A stretch of DNA of 64,000 nucleotides from CAWUIO01 sp963922455 (GCA_963922455.1 CAWUIO010000014.1:1-64000); one strand, 5' to 3'; shown: positions 41,657-50,790, numbered from the stretch's first letter. A program made the numbers and translations. Notes: generated by a model not told the origin, from the sequence alone.

Positions 41657-43834
41657 ATGAAAAAATTAATTCTGTTTCTCTGGGTGCTTACCCTCCTGCC
41701 TCAAATAAGTTGCGCCCAGAGCACTTCGGGTAAAAAATTGGTAAGTCTGGAAGACGTATGGCAAAATTATACCTTTTATCCCCGAAGTGTCCGGGGTATC
41801 AATTGGATGAAAGATGGCCAATATTATACATCCAAGCAGGCAAACACCATCGTCAAACGCAATATTAGCACCGGCCAGGTAGAAGAAACCCTATACCAAG
41901 GGGATGTAGCCTTTGATAGCTACTCCCTTAGCCCTCAGGAAGACCAGATCTTACTGGCCAATGAGGAAGAAAGCATTTATCGTCGCTCCTCGAAGGCCCA
42001 TTTTTACGTGTATCAAATCCAAGGGAAAAAGATTCAGAAGTTGAGTGAAGGAGGAAAACAATCCTATGCCACTTTTTCTCCCAATGGGGAACGGGTAGCC
42101 TTTGTACGAGAAAATAACTTGTATTTTCTCAATCTATCCGATATGAAAACCCAGACTATCACTCAAGACGGTAAGTTTAATTTCCTCATCCACGGAAGTA
42201 CCGACTGGGTCTACGAAGAAGAGTTTTCCTTTGCCCAAGCCTTTTTCTGGTCGCCCGACAGTAAGAAAATTGCCTTTTTCACCTTTGATGAAAGTGAAGT
42301 CAAGGAATACAATATGCAAAAATGGGAAGGGGCCGAGACTTCCTATCCTTATGATTACCGGTACAAGTACCCGAAGGCGGGAGAAGCCAATTCTAAAGTA
42401 TCCATCCACGTACATGATATCGAGTCGGGCAATACCACCCGCATGGATATCGGCCAGGAAACGGATATCTACATCCCCCGGATCAACTGGACCCAAGACC
42501 CCAATTTGCTTTCCATCCGACGCATGAACCGCCTCCAAAATAAATTGGAAATCCTACACGCCAACGTTAATACCGGAAAAACTCAAGTGATCCTCACGGA
42601 GACCAGCGATACCTACGTAGACCTTGACTTTACCGATGACTTGACTTATTTAGAAAATGGCCAAGAGTTTCTTCATACCAGCGAAAAAGACGGATACAAG
42701 CATATCTATTTGTATGACTTGCAAGGAAAACTGATCCGTCAACTTACCCAAGGCGAGTGGGAAGTGAGTACCGTTTATGGAGTGGATGAAAAAAATAAGC
42801 TAGTCTATTTTAGCTCTACCGAAGTCTCTCCTCTGGAAAGGCAAATTTACGCTATAGGCTTAAACGGTAAGGGCAAAAAACAACTTTCCCAACGCGAGGG
42901 TACGCACCGTCCCAATTTCAGTCGGGACTTCAAGTACTACCTAGATAATTACAGTAGCCATACCCAAGTACCCCAGGTTAGCTTGCATAAAGCCTCAGAT
43001 GGCAAGCTTCTCAAAACTTTTGAAGACAATAGCGCTTTGGAAAAAACACTTAGTCAATACCAGATTAGTCCCAAAGAATACATGAGCCTTGATGTGGGCG
43101 ATGGCCTCGCCCTCAATGCCTGGATGATCAAACCCAGCGACTTTCAAGCCTCTAAAAAATATCCCGTCTTGATGTTTGTCTATGGCGGTCCAGGTTCTCA
43201 GACGGTCACTAAATCTTGGGATGCCTTTAATTTTTTCTGGTACCAAACTTTGGCCGATAAAGGCTATATCATCGTTAGCGTAGACAACCGGGGAACCGGA
43301 GCCCGAGGGGAGCAATTTAAAAAAATCACCTATGCTAACTTGGGTAAGTACGAGACCGAAGACCAAATTGCCGCCGCCAAGGCTTTGGCCAAGCTTCCCT
43401 ACATCGATGCAGCGCGTATGGGTATCTGGGGTTGGAGTTATGGGGGCTATATGTCTTCCTTGAGCATCATGCTAGGAAATGATGTCTTTAAAACGGCTAT
43501 TGCCGTAGCTCCGGTAACTACTTGGCGTTTTTACGATACCATTTATACGGAGAGGTACCTCAAAAAACCCCAAGATAATCCGGATGGCTATGATAAATAT
43601 TCCCCCATCAACCACGTGGAGAAGTTGAAAGGAAAATTCCTCTTGGTACACGGTACCGGTGATGATAATGTCCATTTCCAAAATTCGGTGGAACTACAAA
43701 ATGCATTAATTGCGGCCGGGAAACAGTTTGATTCCTTTTATTACCCCAACCGGGCCCACGGAATATCTCGGGGACAAAACACCCGCTATCATCTATATCA
43801 AATGATGAGCGATTTTCTTGAGGAAAACCTCTAA
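41657..43834 (+). CDS. S9B family dipeptidyl peptidase IV
   Basis: A 725-residue exported serine peptidase that removes Xaa-Pro dipeptides. The signal peptide ends in ISCAQ. An N-terminal beta-propeller (about 45-475) contains the DWVYEEE motif (183-189), whose glutamates bind the free amino terminus of the substrate. The alpha/beta hydrolase domain (about 480-725) has the nucleophile Ser594 in GWSYGGYMSS, Asp669 in HGTGDDNVHF and His701 in NRAHGISRG. All catalytic residues are in place. It heads a four-gene same-strand run with a SPOR-like, a YkoF-like and a DUF6263 gene. A role in periplasmic peptide use is likely. Confidence 0.96.
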   Translation: MKKLILFLWVLTLLPQISCAQSTSGKKLVSLEDVWQNYTFYPRSVRGINWMKDGQYYTSKQANTIVKRNISTGQVEETLYQGDVAFDSYSLSPQEDQILLANEEESIYRRSSKAHFYVYQIQGKKIQKLSEGGKQSYATFSPNGERVAFVRENNLYFLNLSDMKTQTITQDGKFNFLIHGSTDWVYEEEFSFAQAFFWSPDSKKIAFFTFDESEVKEYNMQKWEGAETSYPYDYRYKYPKAGEANSKVSIHVHDIESGNTTRMDIGQETDIYIPRINWTQDPNLLSIRRMNRLQNKLEILHANVNTGKTQVILTETSDTYVDLDFTDDLTYLENGQEFLHTSEKDGYKHIYLYDLQGKLIRQLTQGEWEVSTVYGVDEKNKLVYFSSTEVSPLERQIYAIGLNGKGKKQLSQREGTHRPNFSRDFKYYLDNYSSHTQVPQVSLHKASDGKLLKTFEDNSALEKTLSQYQISPKEYMSLDVGDGLALNAWMIKPSDFQASKKYPVLMFVYGGPGSQTVTKSWDAFNFFWYQTLADKGYIIVSVDNRGTGARGEQFKKITYANLGKYETEDQIAAAKALAKLPYIDAARMGIWGWSYGGYMSSLSIMLGNDVFKTAIAVAPVTTWRFYDTIYTERYLKKPQDNPDGYDKYSPINHVEKLKGKFLLVHGTGDDNVHFQNSVELQNALIAAGKQFDSFYYPNRAHGISRGQNTRYHLYQMMSDFLEENL

Positions 43835-43849
43835 ACTATTTTCTGGTAT

Positions 43850-44464
43850 ATGGTATCTATGAACCCTTACCGGGTCCTAAGACCTGCTAGTCTTAGGGCT
43901 CTCTTCTGTTTTTTGTATATTCTGTGGGGGGGAGGCTTTATCCTGTACGCTCAAGAACTCAGCCCGGAGGAGGCCGCAGATATTCAAAATGAGCTCAAAA
44001 TCATGCGCAAAGACCCGGTCATTTTACGTGATTTAAAAGATCGGGCCCAACTTTGGGATGCTACCCAAGCCCAAAAAGCCCAGGATTTAGATTCACTCAA
44101 AAACTACTTTGATTCCCTGGCCGACTCCCTCGTTTGGACTAATAATAGAGAAGATAGTCTAAAACCCGAGTACTATGCGCTCTTGAATGAGACGCGAAAT
44201 GCCCGTTTGAATATCGTCTTCCGAATTCAGATCGGGATTTACCGGCAACATCCCTTGGATCGTTACCGGAGTGCCGGGCCGGCTTTTTTTATAGATCGAA
44301 GCCCTCAGGGCTTCAAAAGGTATATGATTGGCTTTTTCCGAAATTATTGGGAAGCCCGAAACTTTGATAAATGGATCAAACGCTGGGGAGCCAAGTCTTA
44401 TGTAGTGGGCTATCGGGACAATATCCGGGCCCGCTTGCTTACCCAACTCGTAGATTTTGAATAA
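43850..44464 (+). CDS. Secreted SPOR-like domain protein
   Basis: A 204-residue exported protein with a signal peptide ending near LYAQ. A helical region (35-110) has repeated acidic and basic residues (ADIQNELKIMRKDPVILRDLKDRA). The last 75 residues, FRIQIGIYRQHPLDRYRSAG...YMIGFFRNYWEARNFDKWIKRWGAKSYVVGY, have the strand-helix pattern of a divergent SPOR domain, which would bind denuded peptidoglycan. The match is by eye, so this is a moderately confident call. An ATG 9 bp downstream is an alternative start. It follows the DPP IV gene by 15 bp. Confidence 0.7.
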   Translation: MVSMNPYRVLRPASLRALFCFLYILWGGGFILYAQELSPEEAADIQNELKIMRKDPVILRDLKDRAQLWDATQAQKAQDLDSLKNYFDSLADSLVWTNNREDSLKPEYYALLNETRNARLNIVFRIQIGIYRQHPLDRYRSAGPAFFIDRSPQGFKRYMIGFFRNYWEARNFDKWIKRWGAKSYVVGYRDNIRARLLTQLVDFE

Positions 44465-44472
44465 ACCCATAT

Positions 44473-44490
44473 TTCTGGCCAAGGCCAGAA
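44473..44490 (+). promoter_or_regulatory. Perfect hairpin upstream of the YkoF-like gene
   Basis: TTCTGGCC and GGCCAGAA form an 8-bp stem around an AA loop, 8 bp after the preceding stop codon and 19 bp before the YkoF-like start. It is not followed by a long T run, so it may act as a processing or weak pausing element. Confidence 0.4.
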
Positions 44491-44509
44491 TGACCCAAAC
44501 CCATTTTTT

Positions 44510-44779
44510 ATGCAAGTCACCCTAGAGATAAGCTTATATCCGCTGGATGCGGATAACTATGCCGAGGCTGTATTACAATTTTTGGCCCAACTCAAGCAGT
44601 ACGAAGGACTGCAAATCGAGACCAATGGTATGAGTACCCAGGTTTTTGGGGAATACGAAACGGCTATGGCAGCGGTACAAACCGAAATGAAAAAAATATA
44701 CGAAAAGGAGCAAGCCATCTTAGTAATGAAAGTGGCTAGAGGGGCACTTCGATATCGGGGAAGCGATTTGGCAAGCTAA
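44510..44779 (+). CDS. YkoF-like thiamine/HMP-binding-type protein
   Basis: An 89-residue protein matching one repeat of the YkoF/MTH1187 ferredoxin-like fold. LEISLYPLDADNYAEAVLQFLAQL and LQIETNGMSTQVFGEYETAMAAVQTEM are the conserved stretches. The family binds thiamine or its hydroxymethylpyrimidine part in Gram-positives, but a single-repeat form in Bacteroidota is not functionally characterised to my knowledge. It has no signal peptide. It lies between a SPOR-like and a DUF6263 gene, none of which suggests thiamine metabolism; no thiamine riboswitch is seen. Confidence 0.8.
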   Translation: MQVTLEISLYPLDADNYAEAVLQFLAQLKQYEGLQIETNGMSTQVFGEYETAMAAVQTEMKKIYEKEQAILVMKVARGALRYRGSDLAS

Positions 44780-44872
44780 ACCCTGAAAAGATTTACAATT
44801 TTTGCCCACTTAAGTCGTAATAATTTTCGTTTCTCCCCGTATCTAGCAGTATATATCATACAATTAACCTAT

Positions 44873-45835
44873 ATGAACAAGATTACGAAAGCCAGCCTTG
44901 GCCTGGTGATGGGGCTTGTGTTCTTTCTTTTTGTGGCCTTTGCCCCGCAGCCCAAAAAATACCGTTTGGAACTTAATCTCAAAAAAGGAGATGTCTTTCG
45001 GATGGAAGTACTCAGCGAACAAGATATTGTGCAAAATATCGAGGGCATGGAGCAAAAAACCAAGCAAAGCATGCTGTTTGAGTATGTGTATGAAGTTTTG
45101 GATGTCAAAGACGATATCTACCTGACCCAGATAACCTACGAAAGGGTAAAAACCGATATGATGAGCCCCGGAATGGATCAAACCTATGATTCTGCCAACC
45201 CACCAGAAGAAATTTCGCCCTCATTGAAGGGGGTAGCTATGCTCGTGGGAAAATCCTTTACCCTTGAATTTAAAAAAGATGGGGAAGTACTCAAACTAGA
45301 GGGCTTAGACGCGATTTTTAATACCATGCTAGACAGCCTGGATATTGCCGATGAAACGATGAAAGAAACCTTTGCCGAACAAATGCGCAGTCAGTTTGGG
45401 GATGAGGCTATGAAAAAATCCATGGAAGGCATGCACCGGATCTACCCGGAAAAACCCGTAGCCATCGGGGAATCCTGGAAACGCACCTTGAATATTAGCT
45501 CCGGTCCGGTACCCATGCAGGTACAAAATGAATGGACCTTGCTGGCCGTAGAGGGAAATGAAGCCGTAATCGGTATAAAGTCTAAAGTATTGCCCATCGA
45601 TGGTGCCAAGCCCTTGGAAATGATGAATCTTAGTATCCGCTACGAAATTGAGGGCAGCCAAGAAGGAAACATTCGCCTACAAATGGAAAATGGGTGGACA
45701 AATGAATCGGTGATAAACCAAAAAATGGGAGGAGAGGTCGAGATGAGCGGGATGCTCAAGCTGGGCGCTCCCGAAGATACCAAACGTTGGCCTATCTCGT
45801 TTGTATCCACCTATTCTATTCGCCAATTGAAATAG
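44873..45835 (+). CDS. DUF6263 family secreted protein
   Basis: A 320-residue exported protein with a signal peptide ending near APQP. The mature part begins YRLELNLKKGDVFRMEVLSEQDIVQNIEG and includes FEYVYEVLDVKDDIYLTQITYERVKTDM and YDSANPPEEI, which I associate with DUF6263. It is a strand-rich soluble protein of unknown function, common in Bacteroidota. An intrinsic terminator ends the four-gene run. Confidence 0.85.
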   Translation: MNKITKASLGLVMGLVFFLFVAFAPQPKKYRLELNLKKGDVFRMEVLSEQDIVQNIEGMEQKTKQSMLFEYVYEVLDVKDDIYLTQITYERVKTDMMSPGMDQTYDSANPPEEISPSLKGVAMLVGKSFTLEFKKDGEVLKLEGLDAIFNTMLDSLDIADETMKETFAEQMRSQFGDEAMKKSMEGMHRIYPEKPVAIGESWKRTLNISSGPVPMQVQNEWTLLAVEGNEAVIGIKSKVLPIDGAKPLEMMNLSIRYEIEGSQEGNIRLQMENGWTNESVINQKMGGEVEMSGMLKLGAPEDTKRWPISFVSTYSIRQLK

Positions 45836-45853
45836 TCTTCCTTAAAAATCTAA

Positions 45854-45894
45854 AAAAACATCCTTGAAGGCTCGCTCTCGGGGATGTTTTTTTT
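45854..45894 (+). terminator. Intrinsic terminator after the DUF6263 gene
   Basis: ACATCC pairs with GGATGT across an 18-nt loop that can fold further, followed by eight T. It lies about 19 bp past the stop codon. Confidence 0.8.
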
Positions 45895-45931
45895 AATCTC
45901 CTTGGCCAAAAATACATCTGTTCAAGGAAAT

Positions 45932-46061
45932 GGCTTAGGGATGGAGCGGCCTGTTTGAGCTCGCCGCTGGTCTTCGCGTGGGCCAGAGAGTAGCGAGAGC
46001 CCGACCCGCGCCGGTACCTTCGGGCAAGTTGCCCTGTACTTCTTAAGCGCGGGGAAGCTCC
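45932..46061 (+). repeat. Dispersed structured repeat, copy 12
   Basis: Class A copy between convergent genes: CCGCTGG arm, GTAG core (GAGAGTAGCGAGAGCC), CCCGCGC/GCGCGGG stem, AAGCTCC end. An extra internal hairpin GGGCAA/TTGCCC is present in the variable segment. Confidence 0.93.
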
Positions 46062-46090
46062 AAATCTCTAGACAGATTAGCGGCTTCTCC

Positions 46091-46480
46091 TTATTTTTTC
46101 TGGGTTTGGGGTTTCTTTCGTTCTAAGAAGAAATAACAGAGGACTTCATTCTTATCGGCATTGACTTTTTCGGTATCCATGCTACTACTCACAATTTTCC
46201 AGCCCCCTCTTTGGTATTCTATGATTAGCTTAATAATTGGGTTAAAATCGTAGTCTCCCTGGTGGGCATACGTATTGATGGCGAGTTCTTCTTGGAGAAA
46301 GCTCTTCCCATTAATACTGATATGGGCTATCAAACTCCTCGAGTCGGCATCTTCTCTAACCACAATTGTCATAAATTCAGACTCTTCTGAAGGCTGAATA
46401 CTCCGAAAGCTCCAAAAGGAAATTAAGGCCAAAAGGGATAAACCCATCAGGCTTGCGTAGGAAAGGAAGTGATTCTTCAT
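46091..46480 (-). CDS. Hypothetical protein with N-terminal anchor
   Basis: A 129-residue protein. The N-terminal hydrophobic segment (residues 8-25, LMGLSLLALISFWSF) is an uncleaved anchor or signal peptide. The rest is soluble with a short strand-rich pattern (EFMTIVVREDADSRSLIAHISINGKSFLQEELAI) and a basic end. I recognise no domain. It lies 65 bp downstream of the EamA gene on the same strand, so it may share its transcript. Confidence 0.65.
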   Translation of the reverse strand: MKNHFLSYASLMGLSLLALISFWSFRSIQPSEESEFMTIVVREDADSRSLIAHISINGKSFLQEELAINTYAHQGDYDFNPIIKLIIEYQRGGWKIVSSSMDTEKVNADKNEVLCYFFLERKKPQTQKK

Positions 46481-46545
46481 AAATTCATTGATTCAGGGCC
46501 CATAAAGTACTAGAATTAACGAAATTCTTGGCCATCGGTTTGCTT

Positions 46546-47496
46546 TTATTTTTTCATGAGTCCTACCCAGACTACCCCCACCAGCACCAAGAGAGTGCCA
46601 AATAACTGAAACAGGCTTAATTCTTCGTTTAAATAAAGATAGGCCAGGACAATCGTCGATACCGGGCCGATGCTTGAAATGATAGCGGCATTGCCGGCTC
46701 CAATGCGGGCAATCCCAGCGGTAATCAAGAAACTGGCAAAAACGGTTGAGATCAAAGCAATCGCCCAACTGTATTGATACACCGCCGCATCAAAGGAAAA
46801 CAAATCCCAGCCATTTTGCCAACCTGTATGAAACAAAACCGCCCCACAAGCGGCACTCATGGCATAGGCATTAAAACGTAGGGAGCCAATTCCTGGGATC
46901 AATCGCCCACTGCCCATCAAATACATGGCGTAAAAGAAGGCCGCAACCAAGACCAGTCCCCCTCCCCACCAAAAATCTTGCGTATAGCGAACCTGCATTT
47001 CTCCCCAAAAGGCCAGGATAATTCCCAGATAGGTGAGGCCCAAAGCGGTATATTGCCGGGGCTGGATAGGGATTTTCAAAAAAATGGCCGATAAAATGAT
47101 AACCAAACTGGGGTAAGCAAACAAAATGACCCGCTCCAGGCTGGCGCTAATGTATTGAAGGCCTAAAAAATCGGCCATGCTTGCACAATAGTAGCCCAAA
47201 ATCCCTAATACAGCCATGCCGAGGTACTGTCGGGATGTCAGCCCGGGCAGGTTTTTACGACTTTGCCAATAGGCAATGATCAGAAAAAAAGGGAGAGAAA
47301 ATAACATCCGAAGGGCCAGTAAGGAAACCGTATCAACCTCATACTGATAGGCCAACTTCACAAATATGGCCTTGGTCGAGAAGGCAATGGCCCCTAAAAA
47401 TACCAAGGCACCTCCCCATAGGGCCTGCTCTGACAAGGAGCTCGATTGAGTATCTGGGTTCAAGTGATTCGTATTTGGTTTCTTTTTCTTTTGCAC
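46546..47496 (-). CDS. EamA/DMT family transporter
   Basis: A membrane protein of about 316 residues with ten predicted helices in two EamA repeats, typical of the drug/metabolite transporter superfamily. Repeat 1 starts ALWGGALVFLGAIAFSTKAIFVKLAY and repeat 2 near FWWGGGLVLVAAFFYAMYL. ISSIGPVSTIVLAYLYLNEELSLFQLFGTLLVLVGVVW is the typical second-repeat end. The transported solute is unknown. The frame reaches a TTG at 47535 that would overlap ansA; the GTG at 47496 removes the overlap and is chosen here, with a basic N-terminal tail. It is downstream of ansA in the same direction. Confidence 0.88.
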   Translation of the reverse strand: MQKKKKPNTNHLNPDTQSSSLSEQALWGGALVFLGAIAFSTKAIFVKLAYQYEVDTVSLLALRMLFSLPFFLIIAYWQSRKNLPGLTSRQYLGMAVLGILGYYCASMADFLGLQYISASLERVILFAYPSLVIILSAIFLKIPIQPRQYTALGLTYLGIILAFWGEMQVRYTQDFWWGGGLVLVAAFFYAMYLMGSGRLIPGIGSLRFNAYAMSAACGAVLFHTGWQNGWDLFSFDAAVYQYSWAIALISTVFASFLITAGIARIGAGNAAIISSIGPVSTIVLAYLYLNEELSLFQLFGTLLVLVGVVWVGLMKK

Positions 47497-47509
47497 TAGG
47501 ACATTCGCT

Positions 47510-48601
47510 TTACGACGGGCGGTTTTCTCTATCAAAGGGGGTACTCATTTCACCCCGTAAAGGCCTAGCCAAAGCCTTTTTGACCCGCTCCGGGCCATCC
47601 TCCCGGGCCAACAAAAGCATCAGTTTGGTAATAGCTGCCTCGGTCGTCATATCTTCTGCTCCCACCACCCCCATGGCCTTCATCGCTACACTGGTTTCGT
47701 AGCGTCCCTGTTCTACTTTACCGCCTAAACATTGGGATACATTCAAAACAACAACCCCTTGGTCAATACATTTTTGTAGACAATCTAAAAACCAAGAGGC
47801 CGTCGGAGCATTACCCGAGCCATAGGTTTCTAACAAAACGCCCTTAAGTCTGGGTACTTGCAGCATAGCCTGCAAAGTATTTTCTTGTATGCCCGGAAAT
47901 ACTTTGATTATCAAAACATTTTCCTCAAATTGTTTGAACACCTTGAGAGAGGTACTTGGCTCAAAGTCTTGGATATACCGATCATTGTAGTCAATCGTGA
48001 TGCCTGCCTTGGCCAGCACAGGATAACTGTCGGATACAAACGCATCAAAGTAAGCGCTTTCCACCTTTTGGGCCCGGTTTCCCCGGAGTAAGACATCATT
48101 AAAAAAAATGCAAACTTCCGGGACCCGGGCCCGGTCTTGATAGTATTCGGCGGCAATTTCTATGGATGTAACCAAATTTCGGTGTGCATCACTTCGTACC
48201 GAACCAACCGGCAACTGGGCCCCGGTAAGGATCACAGGTTTGTGTATGCCATCTAACATGTAACTAAGTGCTGAAGCCGTATAGGCCATGGTGTCGGTAC
48301 CATGTAATAAGACAAAACCATCGTGTTGCTCATACTGTTCTTCTATGACTTGGGCAATCTTTTGCCAATGTTGGGGGCTCATATTGGAAGAGTCTATGAC
48401 TTCATCCAAGGAAATGACGGTGAGTTCCAGGCCAAATTGGCGTAGCTCGGGCATATTGCCCAGAATATATTCAAAGTCATAGGGCACCAGCTGTTCTTGA
48501 TCTTTATCCAGGATCATCCCTAAGGTACCTCCCGTGTAAATAATCAAAACGGAGCGACTGGGAGGGTTGGGGGCGGCGGTATTAATTCGAATTCTCTGCA
48601 T
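47510..48601 (-). CDS. ansA: Type I L-asparaginase
   Basis: A cytosolic asparaginase of about 363 residues that hydrolyses asparagine to aspartate and ammonia. The N-terminal catalytic motif is IIYTGGTLGMI, with the nucleophilic threonine. The second motif FVLLHGTDTMAYTASALS gives the Thr-Asp-Lys set, and GVLLETYGSGNAP is the C-terminal landmark. There is no signal peptide, hence type I. The frame opens at 48664, but the ATG at 48601 begins the conserved part and leaves room for the divergent CPBP gene, whose start at 48645 would otherwise be overlapped. Confidence 0.95.
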   Translation of the reverse strand: MQRIRINTAAPNPPSRSVLIIYTGGTLGMILDKDQEQLVPYDFEYILGNMPELRQFGLELTVISLDEVIDSSNMSPQHWQKIAQVIEEQYEQHDGFVLLHGTDTMAYTASALSYMLDGIHKPVILTGAQLPVGSVRSDAHRNLVTSIEIAAEYYQDRARVPEVCIFFNDVLLRGNRAQKVESAYFDAFVSDSYPVLAKAGITIDYNDRYIQDFEPSTSLKVFKQFEENVLIIKVFPGIQENTLQAMLQVPRLKGVLLETYGSGNAPTASWFLDCLQKCIDQGVVVLNVSQCLGGKVEQGRYETSVAMKAMGVVGAEDMTTEAAITKLMLLLAREDGPERVKKALARPLRGEMSTPFDRENRPS

Positions 48602-48644
48602 AAAACATGATAAACTTAGGCACAGGTATTGTATATAGTATAGT

Positions 48645-49364
48645 ATGAATCCAGGACTAATCATTCGGGACTTTACCGCTTTCTTGCGCGCCCCTCAGCA
48701 TGAGTCGGATCGTTTTTTCTCGGCCCAAGAAACGATATATTTTTTATTTTGCCTATTGATCCTAGATTTCCTTTTGCTCATTCCGGCGGCTATACCCGTG
48801 AGCATTCTCTCGGAGCTGGATTTGGTGGGAGAACACCGGGTGGAAGAAATGCTGAATGCCCCCCTACTTCTTTTATTTTTGGGGGTGGTCTTGGCCCCGA
48901 TCATGGAAGAGATCATTTTTAGACTCTATCTCCGATTTGATCTCCGTACCCTCTTTATTTCTCTCTTAGGCTTATGCCTTTTTTTTGGGTCGATGTACTC
49001 CATGACGGGTATGTTTATCGTTTTTCTCTTGATCCTTTCCTTTACCCTGGGCTTATTTTTCTTTGCCTTGCTCAACCCACGCTTTGATGTAATCATGCGT
49101 CACTTCTGGGATAGCCATTTCCCTTGGATTTATTTCGGCTCGGCCATTTTATTCGGGATGGCCCACTTAAGCAATTTTTATATGCCTTCGGGCCAGTTAT
49201 GGCTTTTAAGTCCATTTTTGGTATTGCCTCAGGCCGTTTTGGGCCTTATTTTAGGCTACATCCGCATCAAAAGAGGGATTTGGGCGGCTATTTTATTCCA
49301 CGCATTGCACAATGGCTTTTTGATAGTCCCCACCCTTATTCTCCTAAAATACGGCTGGGTTTAG
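48645..49364 (+). CDS. CPBP family intramembrane glutamic endopeptidase
   Basis: A 239-residue membrane protein with six to seven helices. The CPBP/Rce1-type motifs are present: MEEIIFRLYL (the EExxxR box), GMAHLSNF with the second-motif histidine, and LFHALHNGF as the third. Members of the family process prenylated or signal-type proteins inside the membrane, and in bacteria are linked to bacteriocin immunity and envelope tasks. The substrate is unknown. The 3' end overlaps the convergent TatD gene by 4 bp. A second, unrelated CPBP gene lies near 62 kb. Confidence 0.9.
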   Translation: MNPGLIIRDFTAFLRAPQHESDRFFSAQETIYFLFCLLILDFLLLIPAAIPVSILSELDLVGEHRVEEMLNAPLLLLFLGVVLAPIMEEIIFRLYLRFDLRTLFISLLGLCLFFGSMYSMTGMFIVFLLILSFTLGLFFFALLNPRFDVIMRHFWDSHFPWIYFGSAILFGMAHLSNFYMPSGQLWLLSPFLVLPQAVLGLILGYIRIKRGIWAAILFHALHNGFLIVPTLILLKYGWV

Positions 49365-50137
49365 GCTAGCTTTCTAAAGAGTTGCCGGGCATTATCACTC
49401 GTCACCTGGCCCACTTCTTCTCCGGTTTTCCCACTTAATTCGGCTACTCTTTGCGCAATGAGCGGAATATAACTACTCTCATTGCGTTTGCCCCGATAAG
49501 GAACGGGGGCCAAATAGGGGCTATCCGTCTCAAGCAATAGGTGCTCTAAGGCTAGGTGGGGTATTACTTTATCCAAGCCCCCTTTTTTAAACGTAGCTAC
49601 CCCGCCAATACCGAGATAAAACCCGAGGGCAATGGCTTCTTGAGCTTCTTCTAAGCTTCCGGTGAAACAATGAAATACTCCTCGCAAATGATCATCTTGC
49701 AGAGGCGCAAGCACCTCCACGGTCTCGCGAAAAGACTCCCGGCAATGGATCACAATGGGCAGTTTGTATTGCTTTGCCCAGGCCACTTGGATCCTCAAAG
49801 CTTCTTTCTGTTGCTCAAAAAATTGATCGTCCCAGTACAAATCTGTGCCTATTTCCCCGACGGCTACAAAATCTCGACGCCCCAACCAACTTTCTACTTC
49901 GTACAACTCCTTTTCAAAATCTTTCTTTACCGAGCACGGGTGTAGGCCCATCATAGCACTGCACTGGCCCGCATACCGCTCTTCCATTTCCATCATCGGG
50001 TCAATAGATTCCCGGTCAATATTGGGCAAGTATATGTGTTCTACGCCTGCCTCTTGACAGCGCGCCATGGCATCGGGGCGGTCCTTGTCAAACTGTTTCG
50101 CGTATAAATGAGAATGGGTATCAACAAACATAGCCAT
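49361..50137 (-). CDS. TatD family metal-dependent hydrolase
   Basis: A 258-residue TatD-type hydrolase with a TIM-barrel fold. Metal ligands are in MFVDTHSHLYAKQFD (HxH), the VAVGEIGTDLYWD segment (Glu), IVIHCRES (His), GVFHCFTGS (His) and LLLETDSPYL (Asp). Members act as 3'-5' DNA exonucleases or deoxyribonucleases. The frame extends to 50200, but that would place the start inside repeat copy 13; the ATG at 50137 (MAMFVD) or 50131 is right before the conserved metal-binding motif. It is separate from any tatABC genes. Confidence 0.93.
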   Translation of the reverse strand: MAMFVDTHSHLYAKQFDKDRPDAMARCQEAGVEHIYLPNIDRESIDPMMEMEERYAGQCSAMMGLHPCSVKKDFEKELYEVESWLGRRDFVAVGEIGTDLYWDDQFFEQQKEALRIQVAWAKQYKLPIVIHCRESFRETVEVLAPLQDDHLRGVFHCFTGSLEEAQEAIALGFYLGIGGVATFKKGGLDKVIPHLALEHLLLETDSPYLAPVPYRGKRNESSYIPLIAQRVAELSGKTGEEVGQVTSDNARQLFRKLA

Positions 50138-50164
50138 GATTTTTAAACTAAGGTAAACACGCTT

Positions 50165-50295
50165 GGGGCTGCCCCTCGCCAAAAAATAGCTTGCCCCCAT
50201 AAGCTATCCTGCCTAGCTCGGGTCGGGCTTTCGCTACTCGCCGGCCTCCCCACAAACCAGCGACTGGCTCAAACAGGCCGCTCTATCCCTCAGCC
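50165..50295 (-). repeat. Dispersed structured repeat, copy 13
   Basis: Reverse copy of the CAGCCCC / GGCTGAGGG type (GGGGCTGCCCC at its left end, CTCAGCC at its right), class A arm with CAGTCGCTGG. It ends 28 bp before the TatD start, in its leader. A purine-rich tract follows. Confidence 0.9.
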
Positions 50296-50790
50296 AAATA
50301 AGAAGCAAGAGCAGAAAATAGAGACCAGGAAAAGATAAAATTAAGGCAGGTTACACATTAGGGAATCGGGTAGCTCCCCATTGCCAAATCACCCCTCTCT
50401 ATTCTCTCACCTTGGCTCAAAGATTTTAGCCCAATCGGCAAGGCAAAGATACAAGCTCTCCCCAGCTAATCCTACCCCCTTCAACTTTAGCAGCCCAAAA
50501 TTCGTTGCTATAGTAAATAATTTATGCCAGATATAGTATTTTTGCTATATGGTTTTGGAATAATCCCACAAGCATACTTGAGTATTATTTCCTAAACCCT
50601 AGTTTAAACAGAACAACCAAGCTGTTTTAAGTGAAAAAACAAGCATAAAATTACCTTTTATTCTGTTGTCACAGAATATAGCAAATATCATTTCCTTTTG
50701 CCTAGAAATTATCTAAATTAAAACTCTCCGCAATAAAATAGATTTATTACGGAGTGAATAATCCAGAATCTCATCAAACCTTTATATACA
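50296..50790. other. Regulatory region upstream of phenylalanine hydroxylase
   Basis: 495 bp without a gene. It starts with a purine-rich tract after the repeat and a short CT tract near 50393-50412. The distal 290 bp hold three copies of TTGCTATA, a hairpin and a 16-bp palindrome (annotated separately). Confidence 0.5.
50505..50684 (+). promoter_or_regulatory. Candidate regulatory cluster: three TTGCTATA copies and a palindrome
   Basis: TTGCTATA at 50505-50512 and 50542-50549, and inverted as TATAGCAA at 50677-50684. The middle copy is the right arm of a hairpin, ATATAG / CTATAT (50531-50550), whose 8-nt loop is TATTTTTG, a match to TAnnTTTG. TTCTGT TGTC ACAGAA at 50661-50676 is a perfect palindrome. 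These may be operator sites for the hydroxylase gene. Confidence 0.4.

Noticed and set aside
50138..50200. Upstream start for the TatD gene
   Set aside because: It lies inside repeat copy 13, and the conserved metal-binding N-terminus begins at 50131-50137.
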